This document shows, piece after piece, positions 38,352 to 51,085 of a DNA stretch of 64,000 bases. The stretch is taken from contig NZ_NIWT01000004.1 of NCBI RefSeq assembly GCF_002236115.1, positions 496,001-560,000 of the forward strand. The letters run 5' to 3'. The DNA is from Pseudomonas jessenii (GTDB taxonomy: Bacteria; Pseudomonadota; Gammaproteobacteria; Pseudomonadales; Pseudomonadaceae). A program made the position numbers and the translations under genes. Position 1 is the first letter of the stretch. Each line of letters starts with the position of its first letter. Below the pieces are notes generated by a model that saw nothing but the letters and a program-made list of their open reading frames with translations, searched no databases and had not been told where the DNA came from.

Positions 38352-39055
38352 TTAATTCGTTACCGGCCTTCTGGGCCGTGATTCCTGCCGCGGGCGTCGG
38401 TGCCCGTATGGCCGCGGACCGTCCCAAGCAGTATCTGCAACTGGGCGGGCGCACTATTCTCGAACACAGCCTTGGCTGTTTCCTTGATCATCCATGCCTG
38501 AAAGGTTTGGTGGTCAGTGTTGCTGTGGACGATCCTTATTGGCCGAACCTGGCGTGTGCCAGTGATCCGCGTATTGCCCGGGTCGAGGGCGGCGCCGAAC
38601 GTTCCGGGTCGGTGCTCAACGCCTTGCTGCACTTGCATGCGCAGGGCGCTGATGATGAGGATTGGGTACTGGTTCACGATGCCGCACGGCCGAACCTCAG
38701 TCGTGACGATCTGGACAAACTGCTGGCTGAGCTGGCTGACGATCCTGTCGGCGGGCTGCTGGCGGTTCCTGCGCGGGATACGCTCAAGCGGGTCGACAAG
38801 CACGGTCGTGTGGTCGAAACCGTGGATCGCAGTGTGATCTGGCAGGCCTACACGCCGCAGATGTTCCGCCTTGGGGCGTTGCATCGCGCACTGGCTGACA
38901 GCCTGGTGGCCGATGCCGTTGTTACTGACGAAGCTTCGGCGATGGAGTGGGCCGGTTCGGCACCGCGACTGGTCGAAGGGCGAGCCGACAACCTCAAGGT
39001 CACGCGTCCCGAGGACCTTGAGTGGTTGCGGCAGCGTTGGGCCAATCGTCACTGA
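38348..39055 (+). CDS. ispD: 2-C-methyl-D-erythritol 4-phosphate cytidylyltransferase
   Basis: MEP pathway enzyme making CDP-ME from MEP and CTP. 235 residues with the CTP loop IPAAGVGARMAADRPKQYL (IPAAGVGARMAADRPKQY) near residues 12-29, VHDAARP and KVTRPEDL. Coupled to ftsB. Confidence 0.97.
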   Translation: MINSLPAFWAVIPAAGVGARMAADRPKQYLQLGGRTILEHSLGCFLDHPCLKGLVVSVAVDDPYWPNLACASDPRIARVEGGAERSGSVLNALLHLHAQGADDEDWVLVHDAARPNLSRDDLDKLLAELADDPVGGLLAVPARDTLKRVDKHGRVVETVDRSVIWQAYTPQMFRLGALHRALADSLVADAVVTDEASAMEWAGSAPRLVEGRADNLKVTRPEDLEWLRQRWANRH

Positions 39056-39080
39056 TTGATTTGGGTTCAGTGTTGTCCCC

Positions 39081-39173
39081 AATCGCGAGCAAGCTCGCTC
39101 CCACAGGGATTGCTGGCGTTTGCAAGATTTGCGTTCGACCCCATCCACTGTGGGAGCGAGCTTGCTCGCGATA
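39081..39173. repeat. REP pair, inverted (GCGAT ends outward)
   Basis: AATCGCGAGCAAGC-TCGCTCCCACAGG and ACTGTGGGAGCGAGC-TTGCTCGCGATA, about 39 bases apart, between the convergent ispD and LysR genes. Same orientation class as the pair at 1481-1550, which also lies between convergent genes. Confidence 0.85.
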
Positions 39174-39210
39174 GCGGTAGTTCAAACAACAAATCCGGCA
39201 CTGATTGACA

Positions 39211-40107
39211 TCAGTTTCGGTATTCCGGCCTTTGCGCCAACCCTTCCTTCAAATAATCCACCAACTTGCGCACCTTCGGCGACAGATGCCGCTGCTGCGG
39301 ATACAGCGCCCAAACCGCCGTGTTCGGCGGTTGATGCGCCTCCAGTAACGAAATCAACGCGCCGCTATTCAAATGTTCCAGCACGTAATAGTCCGGCAAC
39401 TGACACAGCCCTACGCCTTGTAGCGCAGCATCCAGTACGGCTTGCCCACTGTTGCAGCGCCAGTTTCCTTGCACCCTTTGCGAAAACTCTCTCCCGTTCT
39501 GTTCCAGCTGCCATAGGTCCGAACTGCCGATGAGGCAGTTGTGGCGGCTCAGCTCCGACAGGCTGTGCGGGCGACCGTAGCGTTCAATGTAGGAGGGTGA
39601 TGCACAGAGAAACATGCGTCGAGGCGCGAGGCGGGTGGCGACCAGCCGTGAGTCCTGCAAGCGCCCGAGGCGAATCGCCAGGTCGAGGCCTTCGTGCACC
39701 AGGTCAAGCTGGCGATTGCTCAGTTCGATGTCGATCCGCAGTTGCGGATACAGCCCCATGAAGCGGGTCACCAGCGGCACGATGAAGCGCTCGCCGTAAG
39801 CCACGGCGCAGGTCATGCGCAGCATGCCCTTGGGTTCGCTGGTCAAATCGCCCACCGCGCGCAACGCCTCTTCGCGGCCATCCTGCAAGCGCTGGCAATG
39901 TTGCAGGAAGGTTTGCCCGGCCTCGGTCAGCGTGACCCGGCGGGTGCTGCGGTAGAGCAGGCGGGTTTGCAGGCGCTCTTCGAGGCGTACGATTTGTCGA
40001 CTGATATGGGAGGAAGAAACTCCCAGGCGTTGCGCGGCAGCGGTGAACTGGCTGCATTCGGCAACGGCGACAAACTCGTCGATCCCTTCCCAGCGATTTT
40101 CGGACAT
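39211..40107 (-). CDS. LysR-type regulator, likely of the formaldehyde genes adhC-fghA
   Basis: 298 residues: winged helix at the N-terminus (FTAAAQRLGVSSSHISRQIVRLE, residues about 20-42) and a periplasmic-binding-protein-like effector domain. Divergent from adhC-fghA with 107 bases between, the usual layout for a LysR activator and its target. The P. aeruginosa counterpart at this locus is named gfnR, so regulation of glutathione-dependent formaldehyde removal is inferred. The start is ATG at 40107; a TTG one codon earlier is less likely. Confidence 0.88.
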   Translation of the reverse strand: MSENRWEGIDEFVAVAECSQFTAAAQRLGVSSSHISRQIVRLEERLQTRLLYRSTRRVTLTEAGQTFLQHCQRLQDGREEALRAVGDLTSEPKGMLRMTCAVAYGERFIVPLVTRFMGLYPQLRIDIELSNRQLDLVHEGLDLAIRLGRLQDSRLVATRLAPRRMFLCASPSYIERYGRPHSLSELSRHNCLIGSSDLWQLEQNGREFSQRVQGNWRCNSGQAVLDAALQGVGLCQLPDYYVLEHLNSGALISLLEAHQPPNTAVWALYPQQRHLSPKVRKLVDYLKEGLAQRPEYRN

Positions 40108-40166
40108 CAATGATTATCCCTGTGTGGCAATAATATTTTGCATTTGCATCGATTATTCATCGTTGA

Positions 40167-41327
<1,161 letters not shown>

Positions 41328-41335
41328 GGTCCGCC

Positions 41336-42181
41336 ATGAGCCTGGAAAACATCTCCTGCCAGAAAAGCTTCGGCGGCTGGCACAAACGCTATCGCCATCG
41401 CTCGGAAGTGCTCGGCTGCGACATGGTGTTCGCCGTCTACCTGCCGCCGCAAGCGGAGCAGGGCGGCAAGCTGCCGGTGTTGTACTGGTTGTCCGGCCTG
41501 ACCTGCACCGACGAGAACTTCATGCAGAAGGCCGGCGCCATGCGCATGGCCGCGGAGCTCGGGCTGATCATCGTCGCACCGGACACCAGCCCTCGCGGTC
41601 CTGAAGTGCCGGGCGATCCGGATGGTGCCTGGGACTTTGGCCTCGGCGCCGGGTTTTACCTGAATGCCACTCAGGAGCCTTGGTCGCGTCACTATCGGAT
41701 GCATGACTATGTCGTGCAGGAATTGCCGACATTGGTCGAAGCCCATTTCCCGGCGTCGGACAGGCGCGGTATCAGTGGCCATTCCATGGGCGGCCACGGT
41801 GCGCTGGTCTGCGCCTTGCGCAATCCGGGGCGCTATCTGTCGGTGTCGGCGTTCTCGCCAATCAACAACCCGATGGATTGCCCGTGGGGGCAGAAAGCCT
41901 TTTCCCGCTATCTGGGAGAGGACCGTTCGAAATGGCGCGAATGGGATGCCTGCGCGTTGATTGCCGAGGTCGATGAAAAGCTGCCGCTGTTGGTCGACCA
42001 AGGTGATCGCGACGACTTCCTCGCCAACCAGCTCAAGCCGGAAGCCTTGCAGCAGGCGGCCAAACTGACCGCTCACCCGCTGACGTTGCGCCTGCAACCG
42101 GGCTATGACCACAGCTATTTCTTCATTGCCAGTTTCATCGATGAGCACTTGCGGCATCACGCGCATGCTCTGGTTGGCTAA
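41336..42181 (+). CDS. fghA: S-formylglutathione hydrolase
   Basis: Alpha/beta hydrolase (esterase D type) of 281 residues releasing formate and glutathione, the second step after adhC. Nucleophile in [10 protein letters not shown] (Ser near 148), [12 protein letters not shown] near residue 60, and the C-terminal His in [10 protein letters not shown]. Confidence 0.96.
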   Translation: MSLENISCQKSFGGWHKRYRHRSEVLGCDMVFAVYLPPQAEQGGKLPVLYWLSGLTCTDENFMQKAGAMRMAAELGLIIVAPDTSPRGPEVPGDPDGAWDFGLGAGFYLNATQEPWSRHYRMHDYVVQELPTLVEAHFPASDRRGISGHSMGGHGALVCALRNPGRYLSVSAFSPINNPMDCPWGQKAFSRYLGEDRSKWREWDACALIAEVDEKLPLLVDQGDRDDFLANQLKPEALQQAAKLTAHPLTLRLQPGYDHSYFFIASFIDEHLRHHAHALVG

Positions 42182-42194
42182 TGCAGGTAGAATC

Positions 42195-42222
42195 ACGCCC
42201 TGACAAAAATCGGGGCGTTTTT
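42195..42222 (+). terminator. Terminator between fghA and ispF
   Basis: CGCCC(T) and (G)GGGCG pair across about ten bases and are followed by seven T's that end two bases before the ispF ATG. The 3' arm also offers the only G-rich sequence near ispF, so it may double as its ribosome site. Confidence 0.75.
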
Positions 42223-42224
42223 TT

Positions 42225-42698
42225 ATGCGTATTGGCCACGGCTATGATGTGCACCGTTTCGCTGAAGGCGATTTCATCACTCTGGGCGGTGTGCGCATTG
42301 CACACAGCTTCGGGCTGCTCGCCCACTCTGACGGTGACGTCCTCTTGCACGCCTTGAGCGATGCCTTGCTCGGCGCCGCGGCGCTGGGCGACATCGGCAA
42401 GCATTTCCCGGATACCGACCCGCAATTCAAGGGCGCCGACAGCCGTGCGCTGTTGCGTCACGTCGTCGCACTGGTCCATGCCAAAGGCTGGAAAGTCGGC
42501 AACGTCGATAACACCATCGTCGCCCAGGCGCCGAAAATGGCCCCGCATATCGAATCGATGCGCGCGCTGATTGCCGCGGATCTTCAAGTAGAGTTGGATC
42601 AAGTGAACGTGAAAGCTACCACCACCGAAAAGCTCGGCTTTGTCGGTCGCGAAGAAGGCATTGCCGTGCACTCCGTTGCCTTGTTGCTGCGCGCATGA
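42225..42698 (+). CDS. ispF: 2-C-methyl-D-erythritol 2,4-cyclodiphosphate synthase
   Basis: MEP pathway, CDP-ME2P to MEcPP. 157 residues with the zinc ligands in GYDVHRF (D8, H10) and [23 protein letters not shown] ([17 protein letters not shown]) and the GKHFPDTD loop. Overlaps truD by four bases, as usual. Confidence 0.97.
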   Translation: MRIGHGYDVHRFAEGDFITLGGVRIAHSFGLLAHSDGDVLLHALSDALLGAAALGDIGKHFPDTDPQFKGADSRALLRHVVALVHAKGWKVGNVDNTIVAQAPKMAPHIESMRALIAADLQVELDQVNVKATTTEKLGFVGREEGIAVHSVALLLRA

Positions 42699-43740
42699 AC
42701 GAACTGCAATTGCTCGGCCCGCGGGCGTACGGTGAGGCCCTCGGCACGGCGGTCCTGAAAGCGATCGCCGAAGATTTCCAGGTCGACGAAGTCCTCGACA
42801 TTCCCCTCAGCGGCGAGGGCGAACACCTGTGGATCTGGGTGGAAAAGCGTGGTCTGAATACTGAAGAAGCGGCGCGACGGATTGCCAAGGCTGCCGGCGT
42901 GCCATTGCGCACCGTCAGTTATGCCGGGCTCAAGGACCGTCAGGCGTTGACTCGCCAGTGGTTCAGCGTGCAATTGCCGGGCAAGGCCGACCCTGATCTG
43001 TCGGCTGCGGAAAACGATACGCTGAAGATCCTCAAGACCGCCCGCCACAAGCGCAAACTGCAACGCGGTGCCCACTCGGCCAACGGTTTTACGTTGCGCC
43101 TTACGCAATTCGCTGGCGACAAGGCTGCGCTTGAAGAGCGTCTGCAACTGATCGCCAAACAAGGCATCCCCAATTATTTCGGCGCCCAGCGTTTCGGCCA
43201 TGACGGCGGCAACGTCGTCGATGCTCGCGCCTGGGCCGCGCGCAAGGCCTTGCCGGAGCAGCGCAACGTGCGCTCGCGTCTGCTCTCCACGGCGCGCAGT
43301 TTTCTATTCAATCAGGTGCTGGCCGCACGAGTTGCCGATGGCACCTGGCAGCGTGCCCAGGTGGGCGATCTGCTGGCGTTCACCGACAGCCGCAGCTTTT
43401 TCCCGGCAGGCGAAGCCGAGTGCAGCGACCCGCGCCTGGCGATTCTCGATCTGCACCCGACCGGCCCGCAGTGGGGCGAAGGTGACTCGCCGGCCACGGG
43501 TGTTGTCCATGAACTGGAGCAGGCAATCGCCGCGCGCGAAGCAGACCTTCGCGATTGGTTGATTAACGCCGGTATGAGCCACGAACGTCGCATCCTGCGG
43601 CTGCCCATTGGCGGGTTGACGTGGCATTATCCCGAGCCTGACATTCTGCAACTGGAATTCGTCCTGCCGGCCGGATGCTTCGCCACCGTATTGGTGCGCG
43701 AGCTTGTTGATCTGGTGCCGGTGGGGCAGACGGACAGCCC

Positions 43741-43753
<13 letters not shown>
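42695..43753 (+). CDS. truD: tRNA pseudouridine(13) synthase TruD
   Basis: 352 residues. The catalytic Asp is in [14 protein letters not shown] near residue 80 and the family motif [14 protein letters not shown] near 160. Modifies U13 of tRNA-Glu. It overlaps surE by 13 bases, so the block ispF-truD-surE-pcm is tightly coupled. Confidence 0.96.
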
Positions 43754-45167
<1,414 letters not shown>

Positions 45168-45378
45168 GCATTTGTTTCGGCACGCTGAATTCTCTTCGAT
45201 TGCCTTTGTCTTACAGCGGCATCGTTGTGTTAAACGGGATTCATCGTCAGGCAGCAAACGTGTGCGCGGCACCGATTCGCTACATTAAAGGTAAAGCGTG
45301 CACGGCCCGTTATACTTGCGACAGTTCATGCCGGACTCCGGCATTTCACATTTTCAGCCACCACAGAGGGAGCGGCGG

Positions 45379-46236
45379 GTGAGTCTCACAGTCATTGCGC
45401 AGCGTATGAGTAAAACGAGCTTTCAGCGCCTGGTGACTGGCCTTGTCTTGAGCACTTTGCTGGTCGGTTGTTCCAGCAACAAGTCCAGCGATGTTCGTGT
45501 CGTGGACCGTAACAATGCCGCGGCTCAGCGTCCAGCCGTGACCACCGGGCAATACATTGTTCGGCCCAAGGACACCCTGTTCTCCATCGCCTTCCGTTAC
45601 GGCTGGGACTACAAGGCCCTGGCGGCACGCAACAACATTCCTGCGCCTTACACCATCCGTCCGGGTCAGACGATTCGCTTTGATGGTCGTACAAATTCAA
45701 CGTCGACGGCGGTGGTCAGTTCGTCCAGTTCAACACCTTCGTCGTCGAGTAAAACCACGGTCATCCGTCGTTCGGCAAACGGTACGACCACCAGCACAAC
45801 GACGGTTGTACCGTCCGTCGCGAGCAAGCCAGCCCCTGCTCCTTTGCCACCTCCCGGGCCAGCCCCGACCGGCTGGGGATGGCCATCTAATGGCATTCTG
45901 ATTGGAAAATTCTCTTCAAACGGTAGTTTGAATAAAGGAATTGATATCGCCGGAGATTTGGGACAGCCTGTTTTAGCTGCGTCTGATGGGACGGTGGTAT
46001 ACGCCGGGAGTGGCTTAAGGGGCTACGGCGAATTAGTGATCATCAAGCACAGTGAAACCTACGTCAGTGCCTACGGACATAACCGCAGGCTGTTGGTTCG
46101 GGAGGGGCAGCAGGTCAAGGTCGGACAGACAATTGCCGAAATGGGGTCAACGGGTACAGACCGGGTGAAACTGCATTTTGAGATTCGCCGCCAAGGTAAA
46201 CCTGTAGATCCGCTGCAATTCCTGCCACGCCGTTGA
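45379..46236 (+). CDS. nlpD: NlpD-like lipoprotein, LysM plus M23 domain
   Basis: 285 residues. Lipobox LVGC near residue 31, a LysM domain (TTGQYIVRPKDTLFSIAFRYG... near 56-100), a long Ser/Thr/Pro linker and a C-terminal LytM/M23 domain. The M23 zinc ligands are incomplete (NKGIDIAGDLGQPV in place of HxGxD), so, like E. coli NlpD, it is probably an amidase activator at the septum and not a peptidase. The GTG start at 45379 has GAGGGAG upstream; ATG at 45406 would also work. The rpoS promoter is expected inside this gene in relatives. Confidence 0.9.
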   Translation: MSLTVIAQRMSKTSFQRLVTGLVLSTLLVGCSSNKSSDVRVVDRNNAAAQRPAVTTGQYIVRPKDTLFSIAFRYGWDYKALAARNNIPAPYTIRPGQTIRFDGRTNSTSTAVVSSSSSTPSSSSKTTVIRRSANGTTTSTTTVVPSVASKPAPAPLPPPGPAPTGWGWPSNGILIGKFSSNGSLNKGIDIAGDLGQPVLAASDGTVVYAGSGLRGYGELVIIKHSETYVSAYGHNRRLLVREGQQVKVGQTIAEMGSTGTDRVKLHFEIRRQGKPVDPLQFLPRR

Positions 46237-46340
46237 TCGCTACCAGCCTGTTCCGTCGCGTAGAGGGGACAGGCTCCAGCGTTGCCAGGGAGAAAGGCGC
46301 CGCTTGAGCTTGAGGTCGAACTCACCAAAGGACTATAACA

Positions 46341-47445
<1,105 letters not shown>

Positions 47446-47450
<5 letters not shown>

Positions 47451-47463
47451 GCCTAGGCTTACT
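47446..47463 (+). promoter_or_regulatory. GacA upstream activating sequence of rgsA
   Basis: TGTAAGCCTAGGCTTACT matches the GacA box TGTAAG-N6-CTTACA with one change in the last base, and is an almost perfect palindrome. It lies about 180 bases before the predicted rgsA start, in keeping with the unusual far-upstream box described for rgsA. The stop codon of the extended rpoS frame falls inside it. Confidence 0.8.
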
Positions 47464-47599
47464 CTTGCGTAAGTGTTCGTTATTTTTACACCCCGGCAGT
47501 CGTCCATTCGGAGCGCTGACTGCCTATATATGTTTGATTTATATTAATATTTTTTAGTATTAATGATGTGTGACACCAGAATCTCGCGCCAAGGGCCGA

Positions 47600-47627
47600 T
47601 TGATCCCGGAGGGGAACACTCTAGTAT
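47600..47627 (+). promoter_or_regulatory. Likely RpoS-type promoter of rgsA
   Basis: TTGATC (47600-47605) and CTAGTAT (47621-47627) are spaced like a promoter. The -10 with a leading C resembles the RpoS-preferred CTATACT. rgsA is known to depend on RpoS. Confidence 0.6.
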
Positions 47628-47633
47628 TGAGGT

Positions 47634-47764
47634 TGTGTCGACGGACAGACACGTCCTTCATGGATGAGGGATATGGATATCGCAGGACGCGATTCATCAG
47701 GACGATGAAAAGGAATACAGGGAATAGGGAAAAAATGTGGGCGGGTCAAACCGCCCCTTTTTTT
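47634..47764 (+). ncRNA. rgsA: Small RNA RgsA (P16)
   Basis: Hfq-associated small RNA of the Gac/RpoS network, known in Pseudomonas from the interval between rpoS and fdxA, which is this position. The far-upstream GacA box, the -10 element and a clean intrinsic terminator (GGGCGG, loop GTCAAA, CCGCCCC plus T's, 47739-47764) bound a transcript of about 130 bases. The 5' end is inferred from the promoter and may be off by several bases. A short open frame across this region has no ribosome site or protein-like composition. Confidence 0.8.
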
Positions 47765-47778
47765 GCCCGCAGAAAAGC

Positions 47779-47804
47779 AAAAAGGCCCTTGTGGGGCCTT
47801 TTTC
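47779..47804 (-). terminator. Terminator behind fdxA
   Basis: On the minus strand AAAAAGGCCCC, loop ACAA, then GGGCCTTTTT: stem with T-tract 17 bases after the fdxA stop. Confidence 0.85.
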
Positions 47805-47820
47805 GCGAACGCGGGGGTAA

Positions 47821-48144
47821 TCAGCGTTCGAGGTCTGCGATCTTGCCTGGCTTGCCGTCCCATTCTGCGGAATCGGGCATTGGATCTTTGCGTTCGGTGA
47901 TGTTTGGCCAGATATCGGCCAACTCAGCGTTCAGCTCGATGAAGTTTTCCATGCCGGCCGGAACTTCATCTTCAGAGAAGATAGCCACGGCAGGGCATTC
48001 AGGTTCGCACAGCGCGCAATCGATGCACTCATCCGGGTGGATCACCAGGAAATTCGGGCCTTCGTAAAAGCAGTCCACCGGACAGACTTCTACGCAGTCG
48101 GTGTACTTGCACTTGATGCAGTTGTCGGTGACGACGAAGGTCAT
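47821..48144 (-). CDS. fdxA: Ferredoxin FdxA (7Fe/8Fe type)
   Basis: 107-residue ferredoxin with an N-terminal split cluster motif ([18 protein letters not shown]) and a second 4Fe-4S motif ([12 protein letters not shown]), followed by an acidic C-terminal extension, as in Azotobacter-type 7Fe ferredoxins. GAGGAG precedes the ATG. Electron partner unknown; convergent with rgsA and downstream of mutS. Confidence 0.95.
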   Translation of the reverse strand: MTFVVTDNCIKCKYTDCVEVCPVDCFYEGPNFLVIHPDECIDCALCEPECPAVAIFSEDEVPAGMENFIELNAELADIWPNITERKDPMPDSAEWDGKPGKIADLER

Positions 48145-48286
48145 TTCTAATTTTCTCCTCAGGCGCGGCTTGCTGCGCCCCTTCTCGTAGGGGTCGCCAG
48201 GTTCGGGAGCGATAGTCTGCTGGCCAGGCTATTAGCCAGCAGCATCCCAAACCGCGCGAGATTCTAACAGCTTGCAAGCCGCTGCG

Positions 48287-50866
48287 TTAGATCCGTGTCT
48301 TTAGTGTATAGAGCATTTCGAGAGCACGACGTGGCGTCATGTCGTCCAGGTCGAGCTTGGCCAGGTCATCCAGCACCGGGTGCGGCAGGCTGGCGAACAG
48401 GTCGCTTTGTTGCGGCGCGACCGGTTTGCCTTTGGCCGGTGCCGGTGTTTCGTGGGGCAGGGCGGTGTCTTCCAGGCGGCTCAGATGCTCGCGAGCACGG
48501 GTGATGACCTCGCTCGGTACGCCTGCCAGCTGCGCAACGGCCAGGCCATAACTCTGGCTGGCCGGCCCGGGCAATACGTGGTGCAGGAATACGATGCGCT
48601 CGTTGTGCTCGGTGGCATTGAGGTGCACGTTGGCCACCAGCGGCTGGGCTTCCGGCAGGACGGTCAGTTCAAAGTAGTGGGTGGCGAACAGCGTGTAGGC
48701 ACGCAGATGCGCCAGGCGCTCGGCCGCCGCCCATGCCAGGGACAGACCGTCGAAGGTGCTGGTGCCGCGCCCGACTTCGTCCATCAGCACCAGGCTGCGC
48801 TCGGTGGCGTTGTGCAGGATGTTCGCGGTTTCGCTCATTTCCACCATGAAGGTCGAACGCCCGCCGGCCAGGTCATCGCTGGAGCCGATCCGGGTGAAGA
48901 TGCGGTCGACCAGCGACAATTCGCAACTGGCCGCTGGCACGAAGCTGCCGATGTGCGCCAGGAGCACAATCAATGCGGTCTGACGCATGTAGGTGGATTT
49001 ACCGCCCATGTTCGGACCGGTGATCACCAGCATGCGGGTGTTGTCGTCCAGGCTCAGGTCGTTGGCCACGAACGGCGTGGTCAGCACTTGTTCGACCACC
49101 GGGTGACGACCCTGGCTGATGCGCATGCACGGCTCGCTGACGAAGCGCGGGCAGTTCAGATCGAGGTTCAGTGCACGTTCGGCCAGGTTGCTCAAGACGT
49201 CCAGCTCGGCCAGGGCGCCGGCGGTGTCCTGCAACGGTGGCAGCTGGCTGATCAGATCTTCGAGCAACGCTTCGTACAGCATCTTCTCTCGGGCCAGGGC
49301 GCGACTCTTGGCTGACAGTGCCTTGTCTTCGAATGCCTTGAGTTCCGGCGTAATGAAGCGTTCGGCGCCTTTGAGCGTCTGGCGGCGAATATAGTCGGCC
49401 GGTGCCGATTCCGCCTGCTTGCTTGGCAGCTCGATGAAGTAACCGTGGATGCGGTTGTAACCAACCTTCAGATGCGACAGGCCGGTGCGGGCCTTTTCCC
49501 GTGCCTCGAGGTCGATCAGGAACTGTCCGGCGTTTTCGCTCAGCGACTGCAATTCGTCGAGTTCGCTGTCGTAGCCGGTTTTTAGCACGCCCCCGTCACG
49601 AATGACCGCGGGCGGGTTGTCGATGATGGCTTTTTCCAGCAGTGCCGCCAGTTCCGGGTAGGTGCTGGCGATGGTGGCGAGTTGCTGGAGGTGTGGGGCT
49701 TCGAGCTCCGTCATTGCCACTTGCAGTTCGGGCAGTGCGCCGAGGGCGTCACGCAAGCGGGCGAGGTCGCGGGGGCGGGCATTACGCAGGCCGATCCGCG
49801 CAAGAATCCGCTCGATGTCGCCGATTTCCTTGAGCTGCGGTTGCAGTCTTTCGAAGCGATAACCGTCGAGCAGGCAGGTGATCGAGCTCTGGCGTGCCAA
49901 CAGCACCGTCAAGTCGCGCAATGGGCGATTCAGCCAGCGGGTCAGCAGGCGGCTGCCCATGGCGGTCTGGCAACGATCCACCACCGATTGCAGGGTGTTG
50001 TCGCGGCCTCCGGCCAGGTTGGTGTCGAGCTCCAGGTTGCGACGGCTGGCGCCATCGAGCACCACGGTGTCGTCCAGGCGTTCATGACGCAAGCTGCGCA
50101 AGTGGGGCAGGGCGGTTCGCTGGGTTTCCTTGGCGTAGGCCAGCAGGCAACCGGCGGCACCGATCGCCAGGGTCAGGTTTTCGCAGCCAAAGCCCTTGAG
50201 GTCCTGGGTCGAGAATTGCTGGCACAGGCTTTTGAGCGCCGAATCGCGCTCGAAATCCCACGGCGCACGGCGACGTACGCCGCGGCGTTTTTCCGCCGGC
50301 AAGTCCTTGGGCCAGTCATCCGGGATCAGCAACTCCACCGGGTTGACCCGCTCCAGTTCCGCCAGCAGGTTTTCCCAACCCTTGATCTCCAGCACGCTGA
50401 AGTTGCCGCTGGTGATGTCCAGCACTGCCAGGCCGAACAGGCGCTCATCGCCCAGGACGGCGGCGATCAGGTTGTCCCTGCGCTCGTCGAGCAGCGCCTC
50501 GTCACTCACCGTCCCAGGCGTGATGATGCGTACCACCTGCCGCTCCACCGGCCCTTTGCTGGTGGCCGGGTCGCCGACCTGCTCGCAGATCACCACCGAT
50601 TCGCCAAGCTTCACCAGTTTTGCCAGGTAACCCTCGGCGGCGTGGTAAGGAATCCCGCACATCGGAATCGCCTGGCCAGCCGACTGCCCGCGGGCCGTCA
50701 GGGTGATGTCCAGCAACTTGGCGGCCTTCTTCGCGTCTTCATAGAAGATCTCGTAGAAGTCGCCCATGCGGTAGAACATCAGCTGGTCCGGGTGCTGGTT
50801 TTTCAGGCGCCAGTACTGCTGCATCATCGGGGTGTGGCTGGATAAGTCAGAAATTGCTTTATTCAT
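48287..50866 (-). CDS. mutS: DNA mismatch repair protein MutS
   Basis: 859 residues: mismatch-binding domain with the Phe-x-Glu motif ([12 protein letters not shown], near residue 37), connector, lever, and ABC-type ATPase with Walker [14 protein letters not shown] near 615 and Walker [14 protein letters not shown]. Start at 50866 ([13 protein letters not shown]) is the last ATG matching the family; the frame stays open about 40 codons upstream, but those codons are in prophage DNA. The upstream neighbour in relatives, cinA-recA, has been displaced by the prophage. Confidence 0.95.
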   Translation of the reverse strand: MNKAISDLSSHTPMMQQYWRLKNQHPDQLMFYRMGDFYEIFYEDAKKAAKLLDITLTARGQSAGQAIPMCGIPYHAAEGYLAKLVKLGESVVICEQVGDPATSKGPVERQVVRIITPGTVSDEALLDERRDNLIAAVLGDERLFGLAVLDITSGNFSVLEIKGWENLLAELERVNPVELLIPDDWPKDLPAEKRRGVRRRAPWDFERDSALKSLCQQFSTQDLKGFGCENLTLAIGAAGCLLAYAKETQRTALPHLRSLRHERLDDTVVLDGASRRNLELDTNLAGGRDNTLQSVVDRCQTAMGSRLLTRWLNRPLRDLTVLLARQSSITCLLDGYRFERLQPQLKEIGDIERILARIGLRNARPRDLARLRDALGALPELQVAMTELEAPHLQQLATIASTYPELAALLEKAIIDNPPAVIRDGGVLKTGYDSELDELQSLSENAGQFLIDLEAREKARTGLSHLKVGYNRIHGYFIELPSKQAESAPADYIRRQTLKGAERFITPELKAFEDKALSAKSRALAREKMLYEALLEDLISQLPPLQDTAGALAELDVLSNLAERALNLDLNCPRFVSEPCMRISQGRHPVVEQVLTTPFVANDLSLDDNTRMLVITGPNMGGKSTYMRQTALIVLLAHIGSFVPAASCELSLVDRIFTRIGSSDDLAGGRSTFMVEMSETANILHNATERSLVLMDEVGRGTSTFDGLSLAWAAAERLAHLRAYTLFATHYFELTVLPEAQPLVANVHLNATEHNERIVFLHHVLPGPASQSYGLAVAQLAGVPSEVITRAREHLSRLEDTALPHETPAPAKGKPVAPQQSDLFASLPHPVLDDLAKLDLDDMTPRRALEMLYTLKTRI

Positions 50867-50896
50867 CAGTGGCTTAGCGCTGTCTGCTAAAAAGCG

Positions 50897-50914
50897 TGGG
50901 GCAAAAATGGGGCA
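50897..50914. promoter_or_regulatory. Candidate attL arm-type integrase sites
   Basis: TGGGGCA occurs twice in direct repeat with an 11-base period (50897-50903 and 50908-50914). Short tandem G-rich direct repeats like these are typical of arm-type sites bound by tyrosine integrases beside att cores. Their position 31 bases from the mutS start suggests that the core lies in or next to the mutS 5' end. The core itself cannot be defined without attR. The rest of 50915-51085 contains no gene that I can support. Confidence 0.45.
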
Positions 50915-51085
50915 TTTCATCGTGAAAATGTTGATGCGCGCCATTGTGCCTGCACGGTTGGAAATGTGCCGTGAGGTTACCATACGGTGTCGCTGCGCTC
51001 ACTTCTGGATGGTGGGCGGGCGATGGCGAAAAGTATGGCCGTGTGCTATCTAGGTTGAAATCTATTGATCCAGCCAGGCGCAAAA

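Noticed and set aside
45988..46236. Active M23 endopeptidase for the NlpD-like protein
   Set aside because: The first zinc-ligand motif reads NKGIDIA in place of HxGxD, so catalysis is unlikely and an activator role is more plausible.
47570..48067. Plus-strand open frame of 165 codons across rgsA and the 3' half of fdxA
   Set aside because: It covers an intergenic small RNA and two terminators and then runs antisense to fdxA; composition is not protein-like.
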